A stretch of 64,000 nucleotides of DNA, taken from Oscillospiraceae bacterium. Lineage in GTDB: Bacteria; Bacillota; Clostridia; Oscillospirales; Ruminococcaceae. The stretch covers positions 29,308 to 93,307 of the forward strand of contig JAIRWC010000002.1 in assembly GCA_031253495.1 (NCBI GenBank), read 5' to 3'. Every line of letters starts with the position of its first letter. Position 1 is the first letter of the stretch. The translations under genes and the position numbers were made by a program. The notes beneath the pieces were generated by a model that was given only the letters and a program-made list of their open reading frames with translations, was not told the DNA's origin and made no database searches. This document shows, in pieces, positions 56,188-64,000 of this stretch.

Positions 56188-57350
56188 CTTTGGTTTTCAA
56201 TCGCTTTCAGGCACATCCTGCCGTTGTGGTAAGGGCACTTCCATTCGTCGACGACGGGCATTTCCGCCGGAACGCCGTTCGCGCCGACCTGCGGGAGCCA
56301 TTCCCCGCCTTCGCGGGGGTCGATAATCTCCGACTTGATATATTCCCATAAAGCCTTTGCCCTTTCCAAAAAACGCCGCTCACCGTAAAGGCGGTACGCG
56401 TCGAGGAAGCCGACGAGCGCCTCCGCCTCGACCCACCAAACCCGCGCCGTATTAACGACGCCGTCGTCATTTTCATAATTCATCGCGACGCCGTCAAAAG
56501 CCGTTTCGTATATGTTTTCGGCGAGGGCGCGGTTCATCGCCCGAACGTTCTCCGCCAGCCCGCCCGGCAAAACGCCCCCCGCTACGTCCAACGCCCTGCC
56601 GGCGAGCCAAGCCGCTTCGATATCATGCCCATAAGAGTGGATGTTCCCCTTGGCGTTCATACGCTTATCGAAAAACACCCGCAGCCGGCGGTTCGCTTTA
56701 TCATAAATCTTGTCGTAAGTCAGCGACAGAAGGAACTCAAGGCGCCCGGCCACGCGGGCGTCTTTGCAAACGCGGTACAGCTCCGTATACGCCTCGATAA
56801 GATGCAAAACCGTGTTCATGGTCTTTTCGGCCGTTATGCCGTTTTCCGAAAGCTCGTCGTTTTCGCGGTCGCGCCAATCCCGCTCGCAGGCCTCGCGGTA
56901 AGAAACGCCGTCCGCCAATTTCTCCTCGACGACGCCGAACAGCTCCATAGCCAAGTCCAAAGCGGCTTGAACGCCGGACGCGTCGTAATAACTCGCGAGG
57001 GCGTAAATAAAAAACGCGTGGCAATACCCGTGCTTCATCGTTTCGGCGGGCTTTCCGTCGAATTTTACGGACCAGTAAACGCCGCCGTATTCGCGGTCAA
57101 GATAACTCCTCGCCGCGAAATCGTAACAATGCCGCGCCATTTCAAGGCACGCGGGAATTTTCAGGGCGAGGTAACAGTTTGAGTAAAACCACAAAATCCG
57201 CGAATGGAGGACGGCGCCCTTATCGTATTTCTTGTCGGGCTTCAAATCGCGGCCCACGTACCCGTAAAAACCGCCGTTTTCATAATCGGCGAGACCGTTC
57301 CAAAACGGGATGATACGGTTTATCAGTTCGCTTTTTATCTCATCGTACAT
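56178..57350 (-). CDS. AGE family epimerase/isomerase (N-acylglucosamine 2-epimerase / cellobiose 2-epimerase-like)
   Basis: IPFWNGLADYENGGFYGYVGRDL...KGAVLHSRILWFYSNCYLAL...KTMNTVLHLIEAYTELYRVCKD...HSYGHDIEAAWLAGRALDV...ARVWWVEAEALVGFLDAY. Confidence 0.92.
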   Translation of the reverse strand: MYDEIKSELINRIIPFWNGLADYENGGFYGYVGRDLKPDKKYDKGAVLHSRILWFYSNCYLALKIPACLEMARHCYDFAARSYLDREYGGVYWSVKFDGKPAETMKHGYCHAFFIYALASYYDASGVQAALDLAMELFGVVEEKLADGVSYREACERDWRDRENDELSENGITAEKTMNTVLHLIEAYTELYRVCKDARVAGRLEFLLSLTYDKIYDKANRRLRVFFDKRMNAKGNIHSYGHDIEAAWLAGRALDVAGGVLPGGLAENVRAMNRALAENIYETAFDGVAMNYENDDGVVNTARVWWVEAEALVGFLDAYRLYGERRFLERAKALWEYIKSEIIDPREGGEWLPQVGANGVPAEMPVVDEWKCPYHNGRMCLKAIENQSPV

Positions 57351-57365
57351 ATCTTTTCCTTAAAG

Positions 57366-58661
57366 TCATTTGAAAATTCTGTTCATTACCAGCCCCGTCG
57401 CCGGTTTCGGGTAAAAATACGTGGATTTTTGCGGCATTTTCCCCCCCGTAAGCGCGACGTTACGGATTTCGCTCACGCGGGTGGGGTTAAGCAGGAAACA
57501 GCAGTCCGCCCGTTTGCCGTCCACCGCCGAAACGGCCTCCTCCGCGTTCCCCGTATAAGTCAGGTTAATCTGCGCCGCCATATTTTCTTTATCTATCCCG
57601 AGTATATTTTCCAAAATCAGCGAATGTAAGACGCTGACGTCAAGATTGCGAAGACAGTCGTGCGCGCCGGGCAAAAGCGCCGCCATTATGTCCGGGTTTT
57701 TCAACACCATAAGGGTGTGGCCGCCGTCCCCCCCGAACAAAACGAAGGCGTTTTTCCCGCTTTTACAGGCTTCATACGAGCTTGCCGCGGCTTGAACGCC
57801 GTTAAGGCCGGGTGTAACGTCGAAATATTCGGAACACCTCGCGATAAATTCCCCGCGGTTATAGTGCGGCAAATCCCGGACTATCCTGTGCGTCGGAAGC
57901 ACGACCAGCCCCGGGTTCTCAAGATTTACCAGCATCATGGGGATAAAACCGGACGTGCCTATGTCAACCTTGTTTTCCCTGACGAAGTTCAGGTATTCCA
58001 GGGCGGTTTCATAACGGTGATGCCCGTCGGCGATAAACAGTTTTTTGTTGGCCATTTTCGCGGTAACGGCGGCGAGCGTTTTCTCGTCCCAGACCCGCCA
58101 CAGCTTATGCGTTACCCCGCCTTTGTCGGTGAACGCGCCGTCCGGCTCCCCCGAGCTCGCTTGGTCTATCAGGGCGTAAACGCCGCCGTCCTCGTCGGAG
58201 TACAGCGAGTATACGTGGCTGAAATTACAGCCCGTCGCCGTCATAAGGTTAAACCTGTCGGTCTTATCCTTTGAAAGCGTTTCCTCGTGCGGCAAAATAA
58301 CCCCCTTTTCAAATTTTTCCAGTTTGACGAGCGCGATAAAGCCTTTCAGGCGGTACCACCCGCCGTCATGTTTGAAAGTCATCTCATAAACATAGAAATT
58401 TTCCCCGCGGTCTTCCGCCAGCACGCCTTTTGCCAGCCAGTTGTTCAAACAGGTTCGCGCCGCGCCGTAAGCGTCGTAATTCTCGGGGCTCGCGCTCGGG
58501 GGGTTCGGCAGCTCCAGCCGGATAATATTATTCGGGTTCATGTCGAGGAACGCCCGCCTTTCCGCGTCGCTGACAATGTCGTAGGGAGGGCAGCACAACT
58601 GTGCCAAATCCCCCGCCGCCGCCGAATAGCGCAACCCCTTAAACGCCTTTACATCCGCCAT
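57366..58661 (-). CDS. DUF1015 family protein
   Basis: MADVKAFKGLRYSAAAGDLAQLCCPPYDIVSDAERRAFLDMNPNNIIRLELP...FIADGHHRYETALEYLNF...MMLVNLENPGLVVLPTHRIVRDL. Confidence 0.9.
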   Translation of the reverse strand: MADVKAFKGLRYSAAAGDLAQLCCPPYDIVSDAERRAFLDMNPNNIIRLELPNPPSASPENYDAYGAARTCLNNWLAKGVLAEDRGENFYVYEMTFKHDGGWYRLKGFIALVKLEKFEKGVILPHEETLSKDKTDRFNLMTATGCNFSHVYSLYSDEDGGVYALIDQASSGEPDGAFTDKGGVTHKLWRVWDEKTLAAVTAKMANKKLFIADGHHRYETALEYLNFVRENKVDIGTSGFIPMMLVNLENPGLVVLPTHRIVRDLPHYNRGEFIARCSEYFDVTPGLNGVQAAASSYEACKSGKNAFVLFGGDGGHTLMVLKNPDIMAALLPGAHDCLRNLDVSVLHSLILENILGIDKENMAAQINLTYTGNAEEAVSAVDGKRADCCFLLNPTRVSEIRNVALTGGKMPQKSTYFYPKPATGLVMNRIFK

Positions 58662-58683
58662 GATTTTTCTCCTTTCGGTATTC

Positions 58684-58717
58684 ACCCTGTTCACCGTTTA
58701 AAAACGGAGAACAGGGT
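58684..58717. other. Hairpin ACCCTGTTCaCCGTTT-..-AACGGaGAACAGGGT in DUF1015 leader
   Basis: Near-perfect stem, between DUF1015 start and the larger palindrome. Confidence 0.75.
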
Positions 58718-58722
58718 TTGCC

Positions 58723-58764
58723 GCGATACTGTTTTTGCGCCCGCGGGCGCAAAAACAGTATCGC
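58723..58764. other. Perfect 42-bp palindrome GCGATACTGTTTTTGCGCCCGCGGGCGCAAAAACAGTATCGC
   Basis: 20-bp arms with 2-nt centre, read directly. Confidence 0.9.
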
Positions 58765-58850
58765 ATATACGGCAATTATAACATATTTTGTTTCATTTGT
58801 TAATGTTTTTTGAAAAATTATTAAGATTTTTTTAATTTTCGCCGCCATTG

Positions 58851-58879
58851 TTGCGGTACGGTTAAAAACGTGGTATAAT
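58851..58879 (+). promoter_or_regulatory. putative promoter (TTGCGG-17-TATAAT)
   Basis: TTGCGG 58851-58856, 17 nt, TATAAT 58874-58879. Confidence 0.65.
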
Positions 58880-58935
58880 GGGTTACGAGATGTTCGCCGG
58901 CGTCCGTCGGCGGGAAGACAATCGCGAGGTACGGT

Positions 58936-60693
58936 ATGAAACCGATTGCGGCAATCAAAAAAATAAGAGCCGATAACGCCAATCGCCACATCCGCTTGAA
59001 AATAGCGCTGTTGGCGCTGTTTCCGCTGTTTTTGACCCTGACGACGGAGGCGGCCCATTTGAACAGCTTTTTCGCTTTGCTGAAATTTATGGCGGGCAAG
59101 CCGAGCGTGATATTTTTTGACGTGCTCATAATATCCTTGATGTACGCCGCTTTCCTTTTGCTTTCGAGGAGCGCGTTCGTTTCGGTCGCCGTTTGTTCGT
59201 GTATGTTCTATATATTCTCGTTTGTCGAGTTTTTCAAGTACGAGTCGAACGGGATGCATTTCAACATCTCCGATATGATGATGACCGCCAATGTCGGCGA
59301 CATCGCGAAATTTACCAGCTTTCGCTTTACGGCGGGGCTTGTCTTGACTTTCCTCGCGCTTTTCGCGTACGCGGCGGTCGTGTTTCTGCTTAACGTGAAA
59401 TTATCCGTGAGGAAGAGGACCGGCGTTGTTTCGGGGGTTTGCGCGTTATCCGCCTTTATGTCGTTTTTCGCGTTGAAGCCTGTTTGCGACAGGGTTTACG
59501 CCTTTTTTGAGGTAAACGCGGGGGAGGATTATAACCTGTTCGTGTCGGACGAAAAGTTTAAAGACAACATGTTAATCGCCGACATAGCCGTGTCCGTTTC
59601 AAAGCAGTTCGAGCATATATTGAGCGCGCCCGAGGAATACGGTATGGAAACCATTGACGCCATTTTGGGGAGCGGCGCGGAATACGCCCCCGAAATCGGC
59701 GAAAAACCCGACGTTATAGTCATAATGTGCGAAAGTTATTCCGATTTGCGCCTCGTCGACGGGGTAAGCGTCCCCGGCGGCGTTTATGCCTCGTTTGACG
59801 CGGTGGCCGAAAAGAGCTTTTCGGGCAGGGCGATTGTCCCCACGCTCGGAAACGGAACGGTGCGAACCGAATTCGAGCTGATGTTCGGGCTTCCGGTAAA
59901 GTCGCTTAACAACAGCTTTCTTCCGCATTATCTGCTTAAAGCGGACGGCGTGACGGAAGAAACCTTCGCGAAACACTATAAGGACGCGGGGTATTCCGCC
60001 TATTATCTGCACCCGTACAAACCGTATTTCTACGGCCGCGAAAAGATTTATTCCGAATACGGGTTCGACCGGCTTTTGTTCTTGGACGATTTTGACGTCG
60101 AACCGTCGTATTTCTTCAATTATTACGACGACGCGACCGTCTTTAACCAAATTCTCTCGCTGCTTGACGAAAGCGACTCGCCTTCTTATATACACGCCAC
60201 GACCATCCAAAACCACAAGCCTTACGCGCACGAGGACTTTGACGGAACGGACATGGATTATTATTACGCGGGGATAGAGAAAACCGGCGACGCCCTTTTG
60301 GACTTTTACGACGCGATAAGCGAACGCGAAAGACCCGCGATTGTCCTGTTTATGGGGGACCATTTCCCGTTTTTCGGGATTGAGAGCGACATATACAGGG
60401 AGGCGGGGATTAACGCCGGGAACTGCGCGGTTTTATACGAACAGACTTATCTCGTTTTCTCCAATTTTGACGCGGACCTCGGCGTTATGCCGGACGGGGT
60501 CGTTTCGGCGTTCTATCTGCCCCATCTGTTAAGCGCCGCGATTAACGGCGCGAACGGCGACTTTATTCCGGCGATGTTGGCGAAGATGCTTGAAACCCCC
60601 GTTTACACCGATGCGGGAGCGTATGCGAAGGAGGACGGGGAATTGGATATGCTCGCTTATGACAGAACCGTCGGGGACAGATATTCGGAATAG
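58936..60693 (+). CDS. LTA synthase family / sulfatase-type membrane phosphotransferase
   Basis: N-terminal TM helices; KPDVIVIMCESYSDLRLV...IVPTLGNGTVRTEFELMFGLP...YHTMHPY-like AYYLHPYKPYFYGREKIYSEYGFDRLLFLDDF...PAIVLFMGDHFPFFG. Confidence 0.9.
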   Translation: MKPIAAIKKIRADNANRHIRLKIALLALFPLFLTLTTEAAHLNSFFALLKFMAGKPSVIFFDVLIISLMYAAFLLLSRSAFVSVAVCSCMFYIFSFVEFFKYESNGMHFNISDMMMTANVGDIAKFTSFRFTAGLVLTFLALFAYAAVVFLLNVKLSVRKRTGVVSGVCALSAFMSFFALKPVCDRVYAFFEVNAGEDYNLFVSDEKFKDNMLIADIAVSVSKQFEHILSAPEEYGMETIDAILGSGAEYAPEIGEKPDVIVIMCESYSDLRLVDGVSVPGGVYASFDAVAEKSFSGRAIVPTLGNGTVRTEFELMFGLPVKSLNNSFLPHYLLKADGVTEETFAKHYKDAGYSAYYLHPYKPYFYGREKIYSEYGFDRLLFLDDFDVEPSYFFNYYDDATVFNQILSLLDESDSPSYIHATTIQNHKPYAHEDFDGTDMDYYYAGIEKTGDALLDFYDAISERERPAIVLFMGDHFPFFGIESDIYREAGINAGNCAVLYEQTYLVFSNFDADLGVMPDGVVSAFYLPHLLSAAINGANGDFIPAMLAKMLETPVYTDAGAYAKEDGELDMLAYDRTVGDRYSE

Positions 60694-60698
60694 TTTAA

Positions 60699-63092
60699 AT
60701 GAAAAAAGATTATATAAAACTGGAGCTCGACAAGGTTTTGAAAATGCTTGCCGACGAGGCTTACAGCGGCGTTTGCCGCGATAAAATCGCGCGGTTGGCG
60801 CCGCTTTCCGGCGTTCGGGAAGTAAGGGGGGAAATGCTTAAAACCGCCGACGCCTTCCGCCTTTCAAGCCGGTTCGGAACCCCCCGCTTTTCCGGTATAA
60901 AGGACACGCGCGGGGCGGTTAAACGGGCAAAACAGGGCGGTTCGCTCTCGTTGGGCGAACTTTTGGACGTCGCCGCCGTTCTGCGGGAAATCTCCGCCCT
61001 TGTAAACTGGAGCCGCCAATATGAAGAGAAGAACAGCCTTTCATACCTGTTTGCGCGGCTCACCCCGAATAAGGCGCTGCTCGACAAAATCACGAACGCC
61101 GTCGTTTCCGAGGACGAGGTTTCGGACGACGCCAGCCCCGAGCTTTCCCGCATACGCGGGCGCATAGAACGGCAGGGCGAGCTTATCCGCGAAAAATTAA
61201 GCAAGCTGATAAAAAACGCCGAAACCAAAAAATTTTTGCAAGAAAGCCTTGTTACGACGCGTGACGGGCGTTTTGTCGTCCCCGTGAAAACCGAGTTTAA
61301 AAACGAAATCCAAGGCTTGGTTCACGACGCGTCCGGGAGCGGCGCGACGCTGTTCATAGAACCCATGGGCGTGGTTGAGGCGAACAACGAAATACGCGTT
61401 TTGAAATCCATGGAGAAAGACGAAATTGAGCGGATTGTCGCGGAACTGTCGGCTGAGACGGGCGGCTTTTCCGAAGAGTTGAACGACGGTTTCGACGCGG
61501 CGGTCAAGCTGGAATTTTGCTTCGCCAAAGCGAATTTAGGCGCGAGGATGAAAGGCGTCGTCCCCGAAATCGCCGACACGCCCCTGCTTTATCTGAAAAA
61601 CGCGCGGCATCCGCTTATTCCGCAAGGCGACGTCGTTCCCGTAACTATCGAGGTCGGGGAAAAATTCACCTGTTTAATCGTAACGGGACCCAACACGGGC
61701 GGTAAAACGGCGGCGGTCAAGACGGCGGGGTTATTGGCGCTGATGGCGCGGTGCGGTTTGATGATTCCGGCGGGGGACGGGAGCAAGACGGGCGTTTTCG
61801 GTGAAATATACGCCGACATAGGCGACGAGCAGAGCATCGAGCAAAGTCTTTCGACGTTTTCGTCGCATATGAACAATATTATAAGGATAACCGAAACCGC
61901 CGGGAGCGATTCCCTCGTTTTGCTGGACGAGTTGGGTTCGGGGACAGACCCGTCGGAAGGCGGCGCGCTGGCGGTTTCCATACTGGATTATCTGAAAGGG
62001 AAAGGCTGCCTTGTCATAGCCACGACGCATTATCAAGAGGTAAAGCTGTACGCCCTGCAGACCGACGGCGTTGAAAACGCCTGCTGCGAATTTGACATTG
62101 ACACGCTTCGCCCCACATACAAGCTGACTATCGGCGCCCCGGGAAAGTCAAACGCTTTCGCCATCGCGCGGCGGCTGGGGCTGGACGGCGCGATTATAGA
62201 GCGTTCCCGCGGGTTGATAAGCGGGGTGAACAGGCGTTTTGAAGAGGCGCTCGAGGCGCTCGAGGCTTCCCGCAGGGAAGTTGACGGACTGAAAGAAAGC
62301 CTTTTCGCGGCGGAGAGGGAAGCCCGCCTGTCATCGGAGGAAGCGGAGAGGGAAAAGCGGCGCGCGAGCGCCCAACGGGAAAAAGAGGCGGAAGCGGCAA
62401 GGCGGCGCGCCCTGTCCATAATAGAAGAAGTCAAAAGCGGCGCGTACGCCTTGATAGACGAGCTTGAGGACTTACGGCGGGAAAAGGACAAGTCCGATTT
62501 TTCCGAAAAGGTGCGCGGTATACGTTCGAGGGTCAATTCCTCGCTGAACCGCTTGCACGATTCCGCGAACCCGCTCGACGAAACCGCGGGCGGGAAAGAC
62601 TGTTCTTACGTTTTGCCGAGACCGTTGAAGCCGTACGACGCGGTTTTGCTCTCCGACATAGAAAAAAAGGGGACGCTGATTTCACTGCCCGATTCGTCCG
62701 GGAACTGCTTCGTTCAAGTGGGGTTAATCAAGACAAAAACAAACGCCTCCAACCTTCGCTTAATCGAGGAGGGGCGCGTTTCGCTGAACGGGGAACCGTT
62801 GGGCAAGGGCGGCGTTACGGTTGTAAGGCGAGAGAGCCCGGCGCGTTCGGGCGTTATGGAGATAGATATACGCGGCATGACGTCCGAAGAGGGGGTGTCG
62901 GAAACCGACCTGTTCATCGACGAAAGCCTGATGAAAGGCGCGCGCCTAATCACGGTTATCCACGGGAAAGGCACCGGCGCGTTAAGGCGGGCGGTTCACG
63001 CGTTTTTGCGCGGGCATAAGCGGGTGAAGGATTTCAGACTCGGAAAGTTCGGCGAGGGCGAAGACGGGGTTACGGTCGTCGAGTTGAAATAG
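60699..63092 (+). CDS. mutS2: endonuclease MutS2 (with C-terminal Smr domain)
   Basis: CLIVTGPNTGGKTAAVKTAGLLALMARCGLMIPA...STFSSHMNNIIRITETAGSDSLVLLDELGSGTDPSEGGALAVSIL; C-term MEIDIRGMTSEEG...LITVIHGKGTGALRRAVHAFL. Confidence 0.97.
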   Translation: MKKDYIKLELDKVLKMLADEAYSGVCRDKIARLAPLSGVREVRGEMLKTADAFRLSSRFGTPRFSGIKDTRGAVKRAKQGGSLSLGELLDVAAVLREISALVNWSRQYEEKNSLSYLFARLTPNKALLDKITNAVVSEDEVSDDASPELSRIRGRIERQGELIREKLSKLIKNAETKKFLQESLVTTRDGRFVVPVKTEFKNEIQGLVHDASGSGATLFIEPMGVVEANNEIRVLKSMEKDEIERIVAELSAETGGFSEELNDGFDAAVKLEFCFAKANLGARMKGVVPEIADTPLLYLKNARHPLIPQGDVVPVTIEVGEKFTCLIVTGPNTGGKTAAVKTAGLLALMARCGLMIPAGDGSKTGVFGEIYADIGDEQSIEQSLSTFSSHMNNIIRITETAGSDSLVLLDELGSGTDPSEGGALAVSILDYLKGKGCLVIATTHYQEVKLYALQTDGVENACCEFDIDTLRPTYKLTIGAPGKSNAFAIARRLGLDGAIIERSRGLISGVNRRFEEALEALEASRREVDGLKESLFAAEREARLSSEEAEREKRRASAQREKEAEAARRRALSIIEEVKSGAYALIDELEDLRREKDKSDFSEKVRGIRSRVNSSLNRLHDSANPLDETAGGKDCSYVLPRPLKPYDAVLLSDIEKKGTLISLPDSSGNCFVQVGLIKTKTNASNLRLIEEGRVSLNGEPLGKGGVTVVRRESPARSGVMEIDIRGMTSEEGVSETDLFIDESLMKGARLITVIHGKGTGALRRAVHAFLRGHKRVKDFRLGKFGEGEDGVTVVELK

Positions 63093-63098
63093 CTTGGC

Positions 63099-63278
63099 TC
63101 AATCCCCTTTTTTCTCGAAGCCGAAACAGGCGGCCCCCGAAGATTCATGCACGGTTACGGACGGCAGCCGCGCGGACTTAAAGCCGAACAGCTTGCAGGC
63201 TTTGGGAAATTTATAATCCCATGAAACGCCAAAGTGCTTGCATTGATAGCAATTCGCCTTTTCAGAATCGTCTTTCAC
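63099..63278 (-). CDS. small cysteine-rich (zinc-ribbon-like) protein, 59 aa, GTG start
   Basis: Reverse translation VKDDSEKANCYQCKHFGVSWDYKFPKACKLFGFKSARLPSVTVHESSGAACFGFEKKGD*; below the ORF-track length cutoff. Confidence 0.75.
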   Translation of the reverse strand: MKDDSEKANCYQCKHFGVSWDYKFPKACKLFGFKSARLPSVTVHESSGAACFGFEKKGD

Positions 63279-63301
63279 GGTAAAAACACCCCCGCGACCT
63301 A

Positions 63302-63601
63302 TTATTTAACGGTCAATATTTTCGATAACCCCGCGATGTCCAGCGTGTTCTTTACCGCGTTCCCGGCGTTCCGCAATTCCATGGAACCGCCCTTTGAAGC
63401 GGCGAGGCTGATTCCGCCCTGAAGAACCTTTACCCCTTCCTCGTCGATGGAAAACACGTCCGAAAAATCCAGCATTAGAAATTTTTTCATTTTTAACGCC
63501 CTGAAAATTTCATTTTGCAGCTGACCGCACGAAGTCGTGTCGACGCGCCCCGAAACGAACAAGACTATCCCGTTTTTTTCCCTGCTTTCCGTGATTTGCA
63601 T
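63302..63601 (-). CDS. STAS domain protein (anti-sigma factor antagonist-like)
   Basis: VLFVSGRVDTTSCGQLQNEIFRALKMKKFLMLDFSDVFSIDEEGVKVLQGGISLAASKGGSMELRNAGNAVKNTLDIAGLSKIL. Confidence 0.9.
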   Translation of the reverse strand: MQITESREKNGIVLFVSGRVDTTSCGQLQNEIFRALKMKKFLMLDFSDVFSIDEEGVKVLQGGISLAASKGGSMELRNAGNAVKNTLDIAGLSKILTVK

Positions 63602-63879
63602 ACATACGCTCCTTTGATCGGAAATCTACCCCACAATTATATCACATTTATTTCAATAATGCAATTCCCGGGGGATATAATCTTTCGTGCTGAATTGAAA
63701 CTTTAGTTGAGCCTGTTGCATATCTCGTAAAAACATTGCAAAATCACGCAACGAAACAAAAACGCGATAAATCACGGCGAAAAACACGTAAAACCACACA
63801 AAAACACGGGTATTACCGCTTTTAGGGATGGCTGTCCCGTAAATTATGTCATGCAAAGTTTTCGGCGTTCTGATATAGT

Positions 63880-64000
63880 ACAATGAAGAATCCCGACCCA
63901 AGGGTCGGGGTATCTGGGCTAACCTTTCAGCCTATCACTTCGCCGCGATGTACCAGCTTGTAAACTTTACCTTGATTCTTTACGTAATTTTCGATTGTCT
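63880..64000 (-). mobile_element. putative IS200/IS605-like element end (TnpA C-terminus plus terminal hairpin), partial
   Basis: Reverse strand ...TIENYVKNQGKVYKLVHRGEVIG* (stop 63929-63927) followed by hairpin CCCGACCC-TT-GGGTCGGG (about 63893-63910). Family assigned from resemblance only. Confidence 0.4.

Noticed and set aside
63653-63901. 82-aa reverse ORF
   Set aside because: Covers an A/T-rich intergenic tract and the terminal hairpin; no recognisable domain.

Overview
This 64 kb window looks like the chromosome of a Gram-positive (Clostridia/Firmicutes-like), GC-rich bacterium. It is mostly housekeeping genes: rpoB (partial, minus), rpsF-ssb-rpsR, pnp/mtnA/nadE, mutL, cdaA-cdaR, dus, hpf, lysS-greA, ftsE-ftsX, metG, rnpB (RNase P RNA), hrcA-grpE-dnaK-dnaJ under a perfect CIRCE operator, an LTA-synthase-like sulfatase and mutS2. 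The strongest candidate for an undescribed system is a tightly packed nine-gene same-strand operon at about 16.0-28.8 kb. It encodes a lid-less Hsp70, a pseudokinase-like/Hsp70-like hybrid, an orphan NrdG-like radical SAM protein, several coiled-coil proteins of unknown function, a large protein with a degenerate N-terminal module plus two CbxX/SpoVK-like AAA modules, and two unknown proteins, one with proline-rich tandem repeats. It runs into hpf with a 16-bp gap. A second notable item is a ~80 bp element present four times, always just upstream of a start codon in the same relative orientation. It carries a 10-bp inverted repeat and a conserved 16-codon uORF (MPQFSLSFxQxEAAWS). Other points of interest are dyad repeat families, a perfect 42-bp palindrome, an AT-rich islet (IS30 remnant, LRR protein, tRNA-like scar), an ECF sigma factor coupled to a membrane/M23 protein with an altered HxH motif, and an IS200/IS605-like end at the right edge. 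All family calls come from reading translations by eye; no database search was run.
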